From assembly GCF_030388665.1 (NCBI RefSeq), contig NZ_CP128846.1, positions 2,108,001-2,172,000 on the forward strand: a stretch of DNA of 64,000 nt. Direction: 5' to 3'. Positions 46,180 to 54,379 of this stretch are shown here, in pieces. Source of the DNA: Streptomyces flavofungini. GTDB taxonomy: Bacteria; Actinomycetota; Actinomycetes; Streptomycetales; Streptomycetaceae. The position numbers were made by a program, and so were the translations under genes. How positions within the stretch are numbered: position 1 is the first letter of the stretch; each line of letters begins with the position of its first letter. Below the pieces are notes generated by a model. It did not search any database and had not been told where the DNA came from. It saw only the letters and a program-made list of their open reading frames with translations.

Positions 46180-46566
46180 ATGGACAGCCGCATGGACATG
46201 GACACCGTGACCCTCGTCGTGGACGCCGCCAATGTCGTGGGCTCCGTGCCGGACGGCTGGTGGCGGGACCGGCGGGGCGCGGCGGAGCGGCTGCGGGACC
46301 GTCTGGTGCCGCTCGCCGCGGCGGGCCTGCCCGAACTGCCGGGCCCCCTCGAGGTCGTCCTCGTCGTGGAGGGCCGGGCCCGCGGCGTCGGGTCCGTCCC
46401 GGGCGTGCGTGTCGACTCCGCCCCCGCCAGTGGCGACGACCGCATCGTGGAGCTGGTGGCCCAGGTCCCGGGTCCCTGCGTGGTGGTGACCGCGGACCGC
46501 GAACTGCGCCGCCGCGTGGGCGAGCTGGGGGCGGAGTGCGTGGGCCCGCGAACGGTCCGGAACTAG
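46180..46566 (+). CDS. NYN/PIN-like small protein
   Basis: 128 residues if ATG 46180 is used; ATG codons at 46192 and 46198 are also possible. TLVVDAANVVGSVPDGWWRDR has the Asp/Asn cluster of NYN or PIN-like nucleases. The rest (DDRIVELVAQVPGPCVVVTADRELRRRVGELGA) fits the second acidic site, with a conserved Asp in VTADREL. Homologues are often called NTP pyrophosphohydrolase, which the motifs do not support. RNA cleavage is an inference. Confidence 0.7.
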   Translation: MDSRMDMDTVTLVVDAANVVGSVPDGWWRDRRGAAERLRDRLVPLAAAGLPELPGPLEVVLVVEGRARGVGSVPGVRVDSAPASGDDRIVELVAQVPGPCVVVTADRELRRRVGELGAECVGPRTVRN

Positions 46567-46579
46567 CCCGCCACGGCGC

Positions 46580-47044
46580 TCAGTGCCAGTCCCCGCACCA
46601 CACCCGCGCGCCCGCGCCGTCGACCGTGCAGACCCTGACCTTCAGGTCCTTGATCTTGACCGCCGGGTCGGTGTGCAGGCTGGTGTGGCGGCCGCTGTCG
46701 CTGGCGTCCTCGACCGTGTTGAGGGTGCGCGTCACGGGCTTCCAGGTGGAGCCGTCGAGCCAGGAGTAGCCGGCCTGCAGGACGGCGTCGTTGCCGTCCT
46801 TCTTCAGGTCCCACGTGTTTCCGTAGACACCACCCTTGCCGGTCTCCCAGTCCACGCGGAGGACGGCGCGGGCGCCCTGGGTGCCGTCGTACGGGGTGAC
46901 GAACGAGCGGGATTCGGCGTAGTGGACCTCGCCGTCGGCCCAGTGCTCGGGGGCGGCCGTGGCGGGGGCGGCGAGGGCCGTGGTGGCGAGGGCGGCTCCG
47001 GCGAGCGGCAGCAGGACGCGCGCGGGCACCTTGGCGAACTTCAT
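46580..47044 (-). CDS. Small secreted protein
   Basis: 154 residues with a Sec signal (KFAKVPARVLLPLAGAALAT, cleavage after APATAA). The mature part is beta-rich: SFVTPYDGTQGARAVLRVDWETGKGG, LQAGYSWLDGSTWKPVTRTL, and two Cys (RVCTVDG, WCGDWH) that could form a disulfide. No family recognised. It is the last gene before the CapA-CapC-like locus, 193 bp downstream of the NlpC/P60 gene. Confidence 0.75.
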   Translation of the reverse strand: MKFAKVPARVLLPLAGAALATTALAAPATAAPEHWADGEVHYAESRSFVTPYDGTQGARAVLRVDWETGKGGVYGNTWDLKKDGNDAVLQAGYSWLDGSTWKPVTRTLNTVEDASDSGRHTSLHTDPAVKIKDLKVRVCTVDGAGARVWCGDWH

Positions 47045-47236
47045 GAACTCCCCCTTCTGCGGCCCGTGTTGGGGGCCGTCGACGATCAGGCGGCCCAGCC
47101 AAGCACGGCCTCGCGCGGCTTGTCATCAGCGATAGGGGCTTTCGCTCCTGTCACGGGTGGCGTTCTCGCCAGGTAGGGGGTGAGGAGGGGGCGGCGCTCC
47201 CGCGCGGACCTGTCCGGGCGCGCGGGAGCCCGGCGG

Positions 47237-48307
47237 CTAGAGGCGCTTGGCGCTGCGCAGCGCCTTGGCGTAGTAGCCGTTGCCGTCGAGGCGGGACGTG
47301 CCGCCCTTGTCGCCGATGGTGGGGCCGTTGACCTCTTCGCGGCTGGAGATGAATATCTTGTGGCCCTCGGCGTCGTGGCCGAGGAAGATCCCCACGTGGT
47401 CGAGGCGCTCCTTGGTGCGGGCGTCGAGCTTGAAGAACACCAGGTCGCCGGGCTGGACCACGTCGATCGTCTTCGGTCGGTCCGCGGCGCCGACGCCCTT
47501 GAGCGGGATGACGGGGGCGCCGAGCTTGCCGCGGGCCATGCCGTTGGCGGTGCGGGGCAGACCGTCGCCAGTGGTGTCGTTGGCCATCAGCGGGAACCGG
47601 GCGCGGTAGCCGAAGACGGTCCGGATGAAGCCGGAGCAGTCGATGGCGCGGGCCCGCTTGGCCTCGGGCTGGATCGTGGTGCCGTCGCGGAAGGTGTACG
47701 GGATGCCGAGGTAGTCGTAGAAGTCGGACTGCTCCAGGCGCAGGTCGTTGCCCTCGCTGCCGTCGGGGTTCAGCGGTCCGAAGCTGGCGTCACCGGCGTA
47801 GGCGATGCCCTCGTCGTCCTTCTTGACGGGCGCGCCCTCGACGTACTGGAACGCCATCGCGAAGATGTCGTCCTCCTCGCTGCCGGCGAACTCCTTGAAC
47901 CAGTCCTTGAACCACTTCTCCTTCTCCGCGCCCTTGCGCCACACCTCGGGCATCAGCCGCACCCAGTTGTTGGTGACGACCTTCGACTTGGTGTTGCTGG
48001 GCTCGGCGAAGGTGCGGCTCGGCCCGGAGAGGGTCGCCGTGCGGGCACCGTCGGTGAACGAGGCGAGGACCTTGCCGTCCTCGGTGCGCAGGACGGAGCG
48101 GTCAGGGTTGCGCAGCCGCTCCCACTTCTGCTTCCCGTCGGCCTGGCCGGTGCCGTTGGTCAGGTCCGGGGTGTCGGTGACGGACTGCACCTTCGGCGCC
48201 TTGTCCTGCTCGTCCTTGCGCAGCTCGACGGTCAGGTAGGTGCTGCCCGCGAGCAGGGCGAGGACGGTGACGGCGTGGACTGCGGGGCGCTTCTTCTTGG
48301 GCGGCAT
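47237..48307 (-). CDS. NlpC/P60-family cysteine peptidase, membrane-anchored
   Basis: 356 residues with one N-terminal helix (HAVTVLALLAGSTYLTVEL) as uncleaved anchor. The peptidase domain has Cys224 in ARAIDCSGFIRTVFGY, then QPGDLVFF and the His in RLDHVGIFLG (~307). An upstream 150-residue domain is rich in Trp/Lys (EVWRKGAEKEKWFKDWFKEF). Such enzymes cut peptide or gamma-glutamyl bonds in cell wall. Position 16 bp after the CapC-like gene suggests it acts on, or attaches, the polymer made by this locus. Confidence 0.85.
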   Translation of the reverse strand: MPPKKKRPAVHAVTVLALLAGSTYLTVELRKDEQDKAPKVQSVTDTPDLTNGTGQADGKQKWERLRNPDRSVLRTEDGKVLASFTDGARTATLSGPSRTFAEPSNTKSKVVTNNWVRLMPEVWRKGAEKEKWFKDWFKEFAGSEEDDIFAMAFQYVEGAPVKKDDEGIAYAGDASFGPLNPDGSEGNDLRLEQSDFYDYLGIPYTFRDGTTIQPEAKRARAIDCSGFIRTVFGYRARFPLMANDTTGDGLPRTANGMARGKLGAPVIPLKGVGAADRPKTIDVVQPGDLVFFKLDARTKERLDHVGIFLGHDAEGHKIFISSREEVNGPTIGDKGGTSRLDGNGYYAKALRSAKRL

Positions 48308-48323
48308 GTGTGGCTCCGATAGG

Positions 48324-48830
48324 TCAGGCGGAGGGCATGAAGCCGAGGAGGATCCCGGCCGTGAGGACGACGTAGGCCATGAGGGTCACCGATCCCGTGG
48401 CGAGCAGGGTGGGGCCCTTGGGCTGACGGACCAGCTGGTAGGCGATCAGACCCGGCACGATGAAGCCGAGGGTCTGGTTGCTGTACATCAGCGGGAACTC
48501 GATCGAGAGCACGATCATCACGGTGGCCTGGAGCACCACGCCGGTGAGCACGACCGCGGCGAACAGGCGCTTGCCGTAGAGGATCACGAACTTCTGCATC
48601 AGCAGGGTGCAGACGTACGTCAGGACGGTGACGCCGACCACCATGGCGGCGCGCTGGAGGTCCTCGACGAGGGTCAGCGCGAGCCAGCCGGGCGTGATCA
48701 TGCCGCCGGGCGACAGGTTGGTCGTCAGATAGCAGACGAGCGAGAACAGCAGCCCGAGCGCGATGCCGACCGCGGCGATCTCGGGGGTGAGGACGGACGG
48801 GATCAACGCTGCTCTCCTGGGCTGTGCCAC
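48324..48830 (-). CDS. capC: CapC/PgsC-like membrane protein
   Basis: 168 residues with about five membrane helices. EIAAVGIALGLLFSLVCYLTT at the start, LSPGGMITPGWLAL, and FVILYGKRLFAAVVLTGVV match the small poly-gamma-glutamate biosynthesis protein PgsC/CapC. The ATG lies 28 bp inside the CapB-like gene, so the two are coupled. CapB and CapC together form the membrane synthase in Bacillus. Confidence 0.82.
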   Translation of the reverse strand: MAQPRRAALIPSVLTPEIAAVGIALGLLFSLVCYLTTNLSPGGMITPGWLALTLVEDLQRAAMVVGVTVLTYVCTLLMQKFVILYGKRLFAAVVLTGVVLQATVMIVLSIEFPLMYSNQTLGFIVPGLIAYQLVRQPKGPTLLATGSVTLMAYVVLTAGILLGFMPSA

Positions 48831-50638
48831 TGCTGGGTTTCATCCGCGGCGGGCGGGGCGGGCGGGACGCGCGGCTCGAACAGGCCGCGGGGGGCGGGAG
48901 GGTGGGACGGGTCCTGCGGGGGCGCGGCGTGCGGCGCCCGGTAGGACTCGTGCGGCGCGTACTGATCGTGCGCGCCCTGGGGCTGGTGCGGGGCGTGCTG
49001 GTGGTGCTGGCCGTGGTGCGGGTGCGCGGCCTGCTGGTCGTACTGCGGGTGCTGGCCGTGCTGGCCCTGCTGTCCGTGGTGCGCGTGCGGGGCCTGCTGG
49101 TGCTGCTGGCCGTACGCGTCGTACGGGACCGACGTGTCGTACGACGCCTGCTGCGCCGCGTACGGTTCCTGCGCCGCGTACTGTCCCTGGCCCTGCTGGT
49201 ACGCGCCCTGCCCCGCGTAGGGGTCCTGGGCGGCCCGGCCGTCGTACTGCGGCGGATAGGGCTGCTGGGCGGTGCGCTGCACCGGCACCTGGGGCGCCGG
49301 GACCACCTGGAGCGACCCGGTGTTCGTGTACCGCGACTCGTACGCCTCCGGGTAGTGCTGGTAGGGGTCGATGTGCGGCTCGTACAGGTGGTGGCCGCCC
49401 GTGGTCTCGGACGCCGAGGCACCGGCCGGGGCGGCCGCGGGCGTCGGGTCCTCGCTCTCGTCGGCGGGCAGTTCGGCGAGGTGCTCCAGGAGCAGTTCGC
49501 CCTGGCCGTGGATGTTGCCGATGGCCACGAGCGAGGAGTCGGCGCCGAGCTGCCCGAGCAGCTGGCCCATGAACTCCTCCGGGTCGCGCCGGTCGCCGCC
49601 GAGGTCCACCGCGCGCGAACGCCAGTCGGCGGGGATCGCGTCGATGGCGGACTTGGCGGGGTGGCCGATGACGAAGACCTTGTCCGGCTGCAGGTCCGGG
49701 ATGATCTCGCCCATCTGGCCGTTGCGCTCGACGCGGTCGGGGCGGCAGTTGATGACGACGTTCAGGGGCCGGTGGATGGCGCCGAGGTCGAGCAGCTGGT
49801 TGATGTTCATCAGCGTCGACTCGGGGTCGTTGGCCGCGAAGACGTTGGCGAAGCGGAGCTTCTTGCCCTCCTCGGTGACGTACCGCTCGACGGAGAGGAC
49901 ACCGGGGTCCGGCGGCGCGTCGTACATGCCCTGGAGGGCGACCTCGCGGCCGACGCCGAGGAGTTCGGCGACCTTCAGCGCGATCGACACGTTCTCCTTG
50001 AAGGTGAACCAGCTGAAGCCGCGCAGCTCCTCGTCGGTGACCGTCTCCGGGTCCGCGTAGATCAGCTCGCAGTTCCGGGCGTCGGCCTCCTCCTTGAGGA
50101 TGTCGAAGCGGTCCTTCTCGGCGGTCACGCAGATGCCGTTCTCCGGCATGGAGCGGGAGAGCGAGCGGGCCACGTCGTCGAGGGTCGGGCCCATCTCGGC
50201 GAGGTGGTCCTCACGGACGTTGCAGAGCACGCCGATGGTGGAGCGGATCAGCTTGGACTGGTTGATCTCCTGGAGCGCGGGCATGACCGCCATGCACTCG
50301 ATGACCAGCGCGTCCGGGTTGTACGCGGCGGCGCGCCGCACGATGCCGATCTGCTCGACGACGTTGGCGATGCCGAACTTGCGGTAGACCGGCTCCTCGG
50401 TGGCGTCCGGGTGGATGAACCGGGCCGCGGTGCCGGTGGTCTTGGCGACCGTGGTCAGGTCGCCGCCGCGCAGGGCGCCCGCGCACAGGCGGGTGATGGA
50501 GCTCTTGCCGCGGATGCCGTTGACCAGCACCCGCGACGGTATGTGTTCCAGGTTGGTGAAGTGCCGTCGCTGCTCGATCACGCCCGCGACCAGCAGGACG
50601 GCGCAGCACACCACCAGGACGGTGTAGAGGAAGAGCAC
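48803..50638 (-). CDS. capB: CapB/PgsB-like poly-gamma-glutamate ligase with long low-complexity tail
   Basis: 611 residues. An N-terminal helix (LFLYTVLVVCCAVLLVAG) is followed by the Mur-ligase-like ATPase. VLVNGIRGKSSITRL (~38-52) is the P-loop, and AKTTGTAARFI, VIECMAVMPALQEINQSKLI, CNVREDHLAEMG and VVINCRPDRVERNGQMGE match PgsB. Residues ~400-611 are a His/Gln/Tyr/Pro/Ala-rich tail (HHGQQGQHGQHPQYDQQ is typical) not found in Bacillus PgsB. It would join glutamate, or another amino acid, through side-chain amides. Start ATG 50638 lies 6 bp after the upstream gene. Confidence 0.87.
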   Translation of the reverse strand: MLFLYTVLVVCCAVLLVAGVIEQRRHFTNLEHIPSRVLVNGIRGKSSITRLCAGALRGGDLTTVAKTTGTAARFIHPDATEEPVYRKFGIANVVEQIGIVRRAAAYNPDALVIECMAVMPALQEINQSKLIRSTIGVLCNVREDHLAEMGPTLDDVARSLSRSMPENGICVTAEKDRFDILKEEADARNCELIYADPETVTDEELRGFSWFTFKENVSIALKVAELLGVGREVALQGMYDAPPDPGVLSVERYVTEEGKKLRFANVFAANDPESTLMNINQLLDLGAIHRPLNVVINCRPDRVERNGQMGEIIPDLQPDKVFVIGHPAKSAIDAIPADWRSRAVDLGGDRRDPEEFMGQLLGQLGADSSLVAIGNIHGQGELLLEHLAELPADESEDPTPAAAPAGASASETTGGHHLYEPHIDPYQHYPEAYESRYTNTGSLQVVPAPQVPVQRTAQQPYPPQYDGRAAQDPYAGQGAYQQGQGQYAAQEPYAAQQASYDTSVPYDAYGQQHQQAPHAHHGQQGQHGQHPQYDQQAAHPHHGQHHQHAPHQPQGAHDQYAPHESYRAPHAAPPQDPSHPPAPRGLFEPRVPPAPPAADETQQWHSPGEQR

Positions 50639-50644
50639 GGCGGT

Positions 50645-52879
50645 TCAGTTCCTTCCGGCGAGGCCGGCGCTCGCGCCGTCCCGCTTTCGCTGCGTGCCCG
50701 ACGGCAGCTGCTGCCTGATCAGTTCGAGGCTGCGCGTGACGGCACCCACCTCGTCGTGGTGGACCGGGTAGAGGACGGTCTTGCGGTCGCCGTCGGCCAG
50801 TGCCTCGGCCTGGTCGGCGAGCTTGCGCAGCGGCCGCACCACGATGATGTGCAGCCAGCCGAGGCAGGCCGCGGCCGCCGTGAGGCCGAGCATGCCCGCG
50901 AGGACCGTGCGGTTCTGCAGGGTGTACTCGGGGATCTCGAGGTTCGACGCGGGCTGCCAGGTGACCACGGACCAGCCGAGCTGCTCGGCCGCGCCGCCGC
51001 CGGCGAACGGGGCGGCGGCCGCGATCTGGATGTCGCCGCCGTCGCGGTACAGCACGCCGCTCGGGCGCGGCTTGCCGCCGACCTTCTGCCCCGTGCCCTC
51101 GACGAGCCCGTTGAGGCGGCCGCTGGGCAGCCCCTGGAACTCGCGGTAGCCGTCGTTGCCGCCGAGCACCCGGCGCTTGGCGTCGACCACCCGGACCTCG
51201 CCGAGGCCGGGGCGCTTGAGCAGCGAGTTCAGGAACTCGATGCGGAACTCGCCCACCACGGCGGCGCCCTGGCGGCCCGGCACCTCGGCGGTGCCGATGA
51301 TCACCGGCTCCTTGCCGTCGTCGTCGATCACCCGGACCGGGTCGTCGGACGGCTTCTCGCCGGAGGGGCTGCGCGGGTCGTCGCCCGACTTGGAGAGGAC
51401 CTTGCCGTCCTTGTCGAGGACGTACAGCGAGCGGTAGCGGGAGTGCTGGTTGCGGGTGCTCTCCAGGACCTTGTCCATGTCCGACGGGTCGGTGCGGGCA
51501 CCGATGAGGGACGCGAGCGAGGTGAGGTCGGCGTGGCCCTCGTTGAGCGCGCGGCGGACCCGGTCGGAGAGGGTGTCGGTGCGCTCGCGCTGGTCGTTGA
51601 CCATCTGCTGCGGCACGCGGACGGTGTCCCCGGCGCGGTTGATGAGCAGCAGCAGCGGCGCCGACCAGACGAGCAGCAGCACACCGGCGACGGCGAGCAG
51701 GGTCCGGCTGCCGAGCCCCTTGCGCCTGGCCGGGGTCGCCTTGGCGGCCGGTTCGCCGTTGAGCTGGCGGCGCAGCCGTTCCAGGGCGCCGCCGATGCGG
51801 GCGGCCTCGCCGTACTTGGGCACGGACACCGGGCGGCTGAGGTCGCCGCGGGTGAGCCTGCGGCTCTCCAGGAACAGCCGGATGAGCGGGCGCTGCACGG
51901 TGCGCAGGAGCAGGAAGACCGTCAGGCCGCCGATGACGAGGAGCGCGCCCGCGGCGAACAGGCCGAGGGCGGAGCCCTTGGTGCGCTTGGTGTCCTCGGC
52001 GACCGGGACCATGGAGACGACGCTGAGGCCGAGGCGGGTGGCCACGGTGGACTCGCCCGCCTCCGGCGCGGCGAGCGAGGCGTAGCCGGCGATGGACCGC
52101 TCACCGAGGTGGCGGTCGCCGACCAGGTGGCCGCTGACGCCGAGATAGCCGCCGGAGCCGGGCTCCTTGGCCAGGATCGGGTGGCTGCGGGACTTCTTCG
52201 CGGAGGTCTCGGCGAAGGCCTTGAGCTGCTTCTCGGAGGCCTTGACCTCCTCGCGCTCCTGGTCGGTGCTGACCTGCTCGGGCTCGGGGATGCCGTCGGT
52301 GCTCAGGACCTTGCCGTCGTTGCCGACGACGGCGATGGAGCGGAAGTTGCCGAGGCTGATGCCGGGGAAGCGCAGGCTGCTCGATGCGACGAGGAGCTGC
52401 TGCGGCTGTCCCTTCCAGGCGAGGACGGCGAAGGTGAGCAGCCGGGTCTCGCCGCTCTCCAGGCGCACCATGCGGGGCGCGAGGCCGTCGTCGTCGGAGA
52501 GCTTCGAGCGGTCGATCGCGGCCAGCGGCACGTTCTCGCCGCGGGCGGCGAGGAGCTTGCCCGAGCGGATCTCGACGACGGCGGTGCCCATCCACTTCTG
52601 GTACACGCTGCTGATCTTGTCGAGCACGGCGTCGGCCGGCACCGGGTCGGACGCGTTGAACAGGTCCGCGGTCCGGGTGAGGTCGGTGACGCTCTCGTCG
52701 ATCGAGGCGCGCAGGGCGATGGCGCCGTCCTCGGCGAAGTGCTGCTGGGACGTCTTGACCGCCTCGGGGACGGCTTCCTGGCCGATGCGGCCAAGAGTGA
52801 GGGCGGTGACGCCCGCCAGGGCAAGGAGCAGGACCGACAGGGCGGCGATCGGCGGGCGGATGCCTCCGATCAGCGACAT
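50645..52879 (-). CDS. Membrane sensor-like protein with two extracytoplasmic domains and HAMP regions
   Basis: 744 residues from ATG 52879 (AAGGA 5 nt upstream). Helix (~9-30), ~270-residue outer domain, helix (~315-340), cytoplasmic HAMP-like stretch (RPLIRLFLESRRLTRGDLSR), another helix (~405-425), a second outer domain (~430-655, VLDKDGKVLSKSGDD), a fourth helix (~665-685) and a final HAMP (RPLRKLADQAEALADGDR). The outer parts resemble Cache sensors. No kinase, cyclase or methyl-accepting domain follows. It sits between capA and capB, so a structural or regulatory role in polymer export is inferred. Confidence 0.75.
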   Translation of the reverse strand: MSLIGGIRPPIAALSVLLLALAGVTALTLGRIGQEAVPEAVKTSQQHFAEDGAIALRASIDESVTDLTRTADLFNASDPVPADAVLDKISSVYQKWMGTAVVEIRSGKLLAARGENVPLAAIDRSKLSDDDGLAPRMVRLESGETRLLTFAVLAWKGQPQQLLVASSSLRFPGISLGNFRSIAVVGNDGKVLSTDGIPEPEQVSTDQEREEVKASEKQLKAFAETSAKKSRSHPILAKEPGSGGYLGVSGHLVGDRHLGERSIAGYASLAAPEAGESTVATRLGLSVVSMVPVAEDTKRTKGSALGLFAAGALLVIGGLTVFLLLRTVQRPLIRLFLESRRLTRGDLSRPVSVPKYGEAARIGGALERLRRQLNGEPAAKATPARRKGLGSRTLLAVAGVLLLVWSAPLLLLINRAGDTVRVPQQMVNDQRERTDTLSDRVRRALNEGHADLTSLASLIGARTDPSDMDKVLESTRNQHSRYRSLYVLDKDGKVLSKSGDDPRSPSGEKPSDDPVRVIDDDGKEPVIIGTAEVPGRQGAAVVGEFRIEFLNSLLKRPGLGEVRVVDAKRRVLGGNDGYREFQGLPSGRLNGLVEGTGQKVGGKPRPSGVLYRDGGDIQIAAAAPFAGGGAAEQLGWSVVTWQPASNLEIPEYTLQNRTVLAGMLGLTAAAACLGWLHIIVVRPLRKLADQAEALADGDRKTVLYPVHHDEVGAVTRSLELIRQQLPSGTQRKRDGASAGLAGRN

Positions 52880-53156
52880 GTCGGTCCTTCGGCGGACCTT
52901 GTGCCGCCGCTTCGTGGGCGAAGCGGCCAAGGGGGTGCTCCTCTCCTGGAGTGACACACTGAGTGACGCTGATGTGACACGGGGTGTGAATGTCGCGCCG
53001 CGGCGCGCGGGCACGCGGGTGCGATCGGAATGTCATGACCCATGACGGGCCCGGATGGATGTACGAACGTAGCGAGATGTGAGCTACATCAAAGATCCAC
53101 TCCCGGCACCCTTCACAGGGCCACCGGGCCGTTCATCCGGAGTTCTTCGGAATGTC

Positions 53157-54356
53157 TCAGTCCGGCAGCTTCTCCAGGGGCTCGAGGCCGTCCTTGCCGG
53201 CGCCGCGGTTGAGCAGAGTGCCCTGCGTACGCTCGAACGCGAGGCGGTAGCGGGCCCGTTGCTGGGTGGTGAGCTTGTCGCCGTTGCGCAGCGCGGTGAC
53301 CACGTCGAGCAGCCGGTGGTCCTTGACCGCGTCCTTGGGCAGCGCGGCGCCGTCCTCGTCGGGCTCCGGCGGGATCTCCGTGAAGGTGGGCGCGTACTTG
53401 GCCTTGACGTCCCAGTCGTCGCCGTCCTTGCGGAACTCGAACCAGCCGATGACGCCCTCCTCGGTCAGCCCGCTGGGCGCGTCGTGCCGGGCGATCTGGT
53501 TGCCGAGTCCGTACGCGATCCAGGTCCCGTCGACCTTCTCCATCGGCTGCACGACGTGCGCGTGGTGGCCGATCACGAGGTTGATCCCGGTCTCCTTGGC
53601 GATCCTGCGGCCGAGTTCGACCTGCTGGGCGGCGGCGTTGGGCTGGTGCTCCTTGCCCCAGTGGATGCTCAGGATCACGACCTCGGCGCCCGCGGCGCGG
53701 GCCTTCTTCTCGGCGGCGGCGATCCGGTCGAAGTCGGTCAGATTGGCGAGCCAGGGCTTGTCCTTGGGGACCTCACGCCCGTTGAAGCCGAGCGCGAAGG
53801 CGATCTGGCCCACCTTGACGCCCTTCACCTTGGTGATGAGCGGTTTGTCTGCCTCTGCCTGGTTCCGTGCCGTTCCGGTGTGCCGCAGGCCCGCCTTGTC
53901 GAGGGCGTTCAGGGTGCGCGTGACGCCCTCGGGGCCGTGGTCGAGGCTGTGGTTGGAGACGCTGGAGCACTGGTCGTAGCCGACGGCCTTGACGGCGGTG
54001 GTGATCTGCGGCGGGACCACGAAGTCCGGGAAGCCCTGGAACGGCCCGCCCGGTGCGCCGACGACCGGCTCGAAGTGGCAGATGCCGAGGTCGGCCTTGC
54101 TGATCACGGGCTTGATGCCGGCCATCATCGGGCCGAAGTCGATGCCCTTCTCACCCTTGCCCGTCGCCTTGCCGTCCTTGCGGGCCTGCTCGGTGAGTTC
54201 GGGATGGATGAGGATGTCGCCCGCGGCGGCGACGGTGAAGGCGGGGTCGCCGGCGGCGGAGTCGCCGTCGTCGCCGAAAGGGCCGCAGGCGGTGCCCGCG
54301 AGCAGGACGAGCGAGGCGGCGCAGGTCGCTATGAGCCTGCGAGAAGGACGTGTCAT
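53157..54356 (-). CDS. capA: CapA/PgsA-like lipoprotein (metallophosphatase fold)
   Basis: 399 residues from ATG 54356. The lipoprotein signal ends LVLLAGTACGPFG (lipobox GTAC). The CapA domain begins AFTVAAAGDILIHPELTEQA. DLGICHFEPVVGAPG, SNHSLDHGPEGVTRTL, VVILSIHWGKEHQP and VIGHHAHVVQPMEKVDGTWIAYGLGNQI are conserved metallophosphatase-like segments. In Bacillus, PgsA helps transport or polymerise poly-gamma-glutamate. It diverges from the 54380 gene with only 23 bp between starts. Confidence 0.9.
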   Translation of the reverse strand: MTRPSRRLIATCAASLVLLAGTACGPFGDDGDSAAGDPAFTVAAAGDILIHPELTEQARKDGKATGKGEKGIDFGPMMAGIKPVISKADLGICHFEPVVGAPGGPFQGFPDFVVPPQITTAVKAVGYDQCSSVSNHSLDHGPEGVTRTLNALDKAGLRHTGTARNQAEADKPLITKVKGVKVGQIAFALGFNGREVPKDKPWLANLTDFDRIAAAEKKARAAGAEVVILSIHWGKEHQPNAAAQQVELGRRIAKETGINLVIGHHAHVVQPMEKVDGTWIAYGLGNQIARHDAPSGLTEEGVIGWFEFRKDGDDWDVKAKYAPTFTEIPPEPDEDGAALPKDAVKDHRLLDVVTALRNGDKLTTQQRARYRLAFERTQGTLLNRGAGKDGLEPLEKLPD

Positions 54357-54379
54357 CACGAGGCTATCTTTATACAACC
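54357..54379. promoter_or_regulatory. 23-bp divergent promoter gap between capA and the 54380 gene
   Basis: The gap is AT-rich for this genome and contains TATCTT (54365-54370) and TTTATACAA. It can be read as -10 boxes toward either gene. Any -35 element must lie inside the opposite coding region. Confidence 0.45.

Noticed and set aside
48824..52954. 1376-codon plus-strand open frame
   Set aside because: It mirrors capB and the HAMP protein on the opposite strand. Its Leu/Val repeats come from the codons of the His/Gln tail read backwards.
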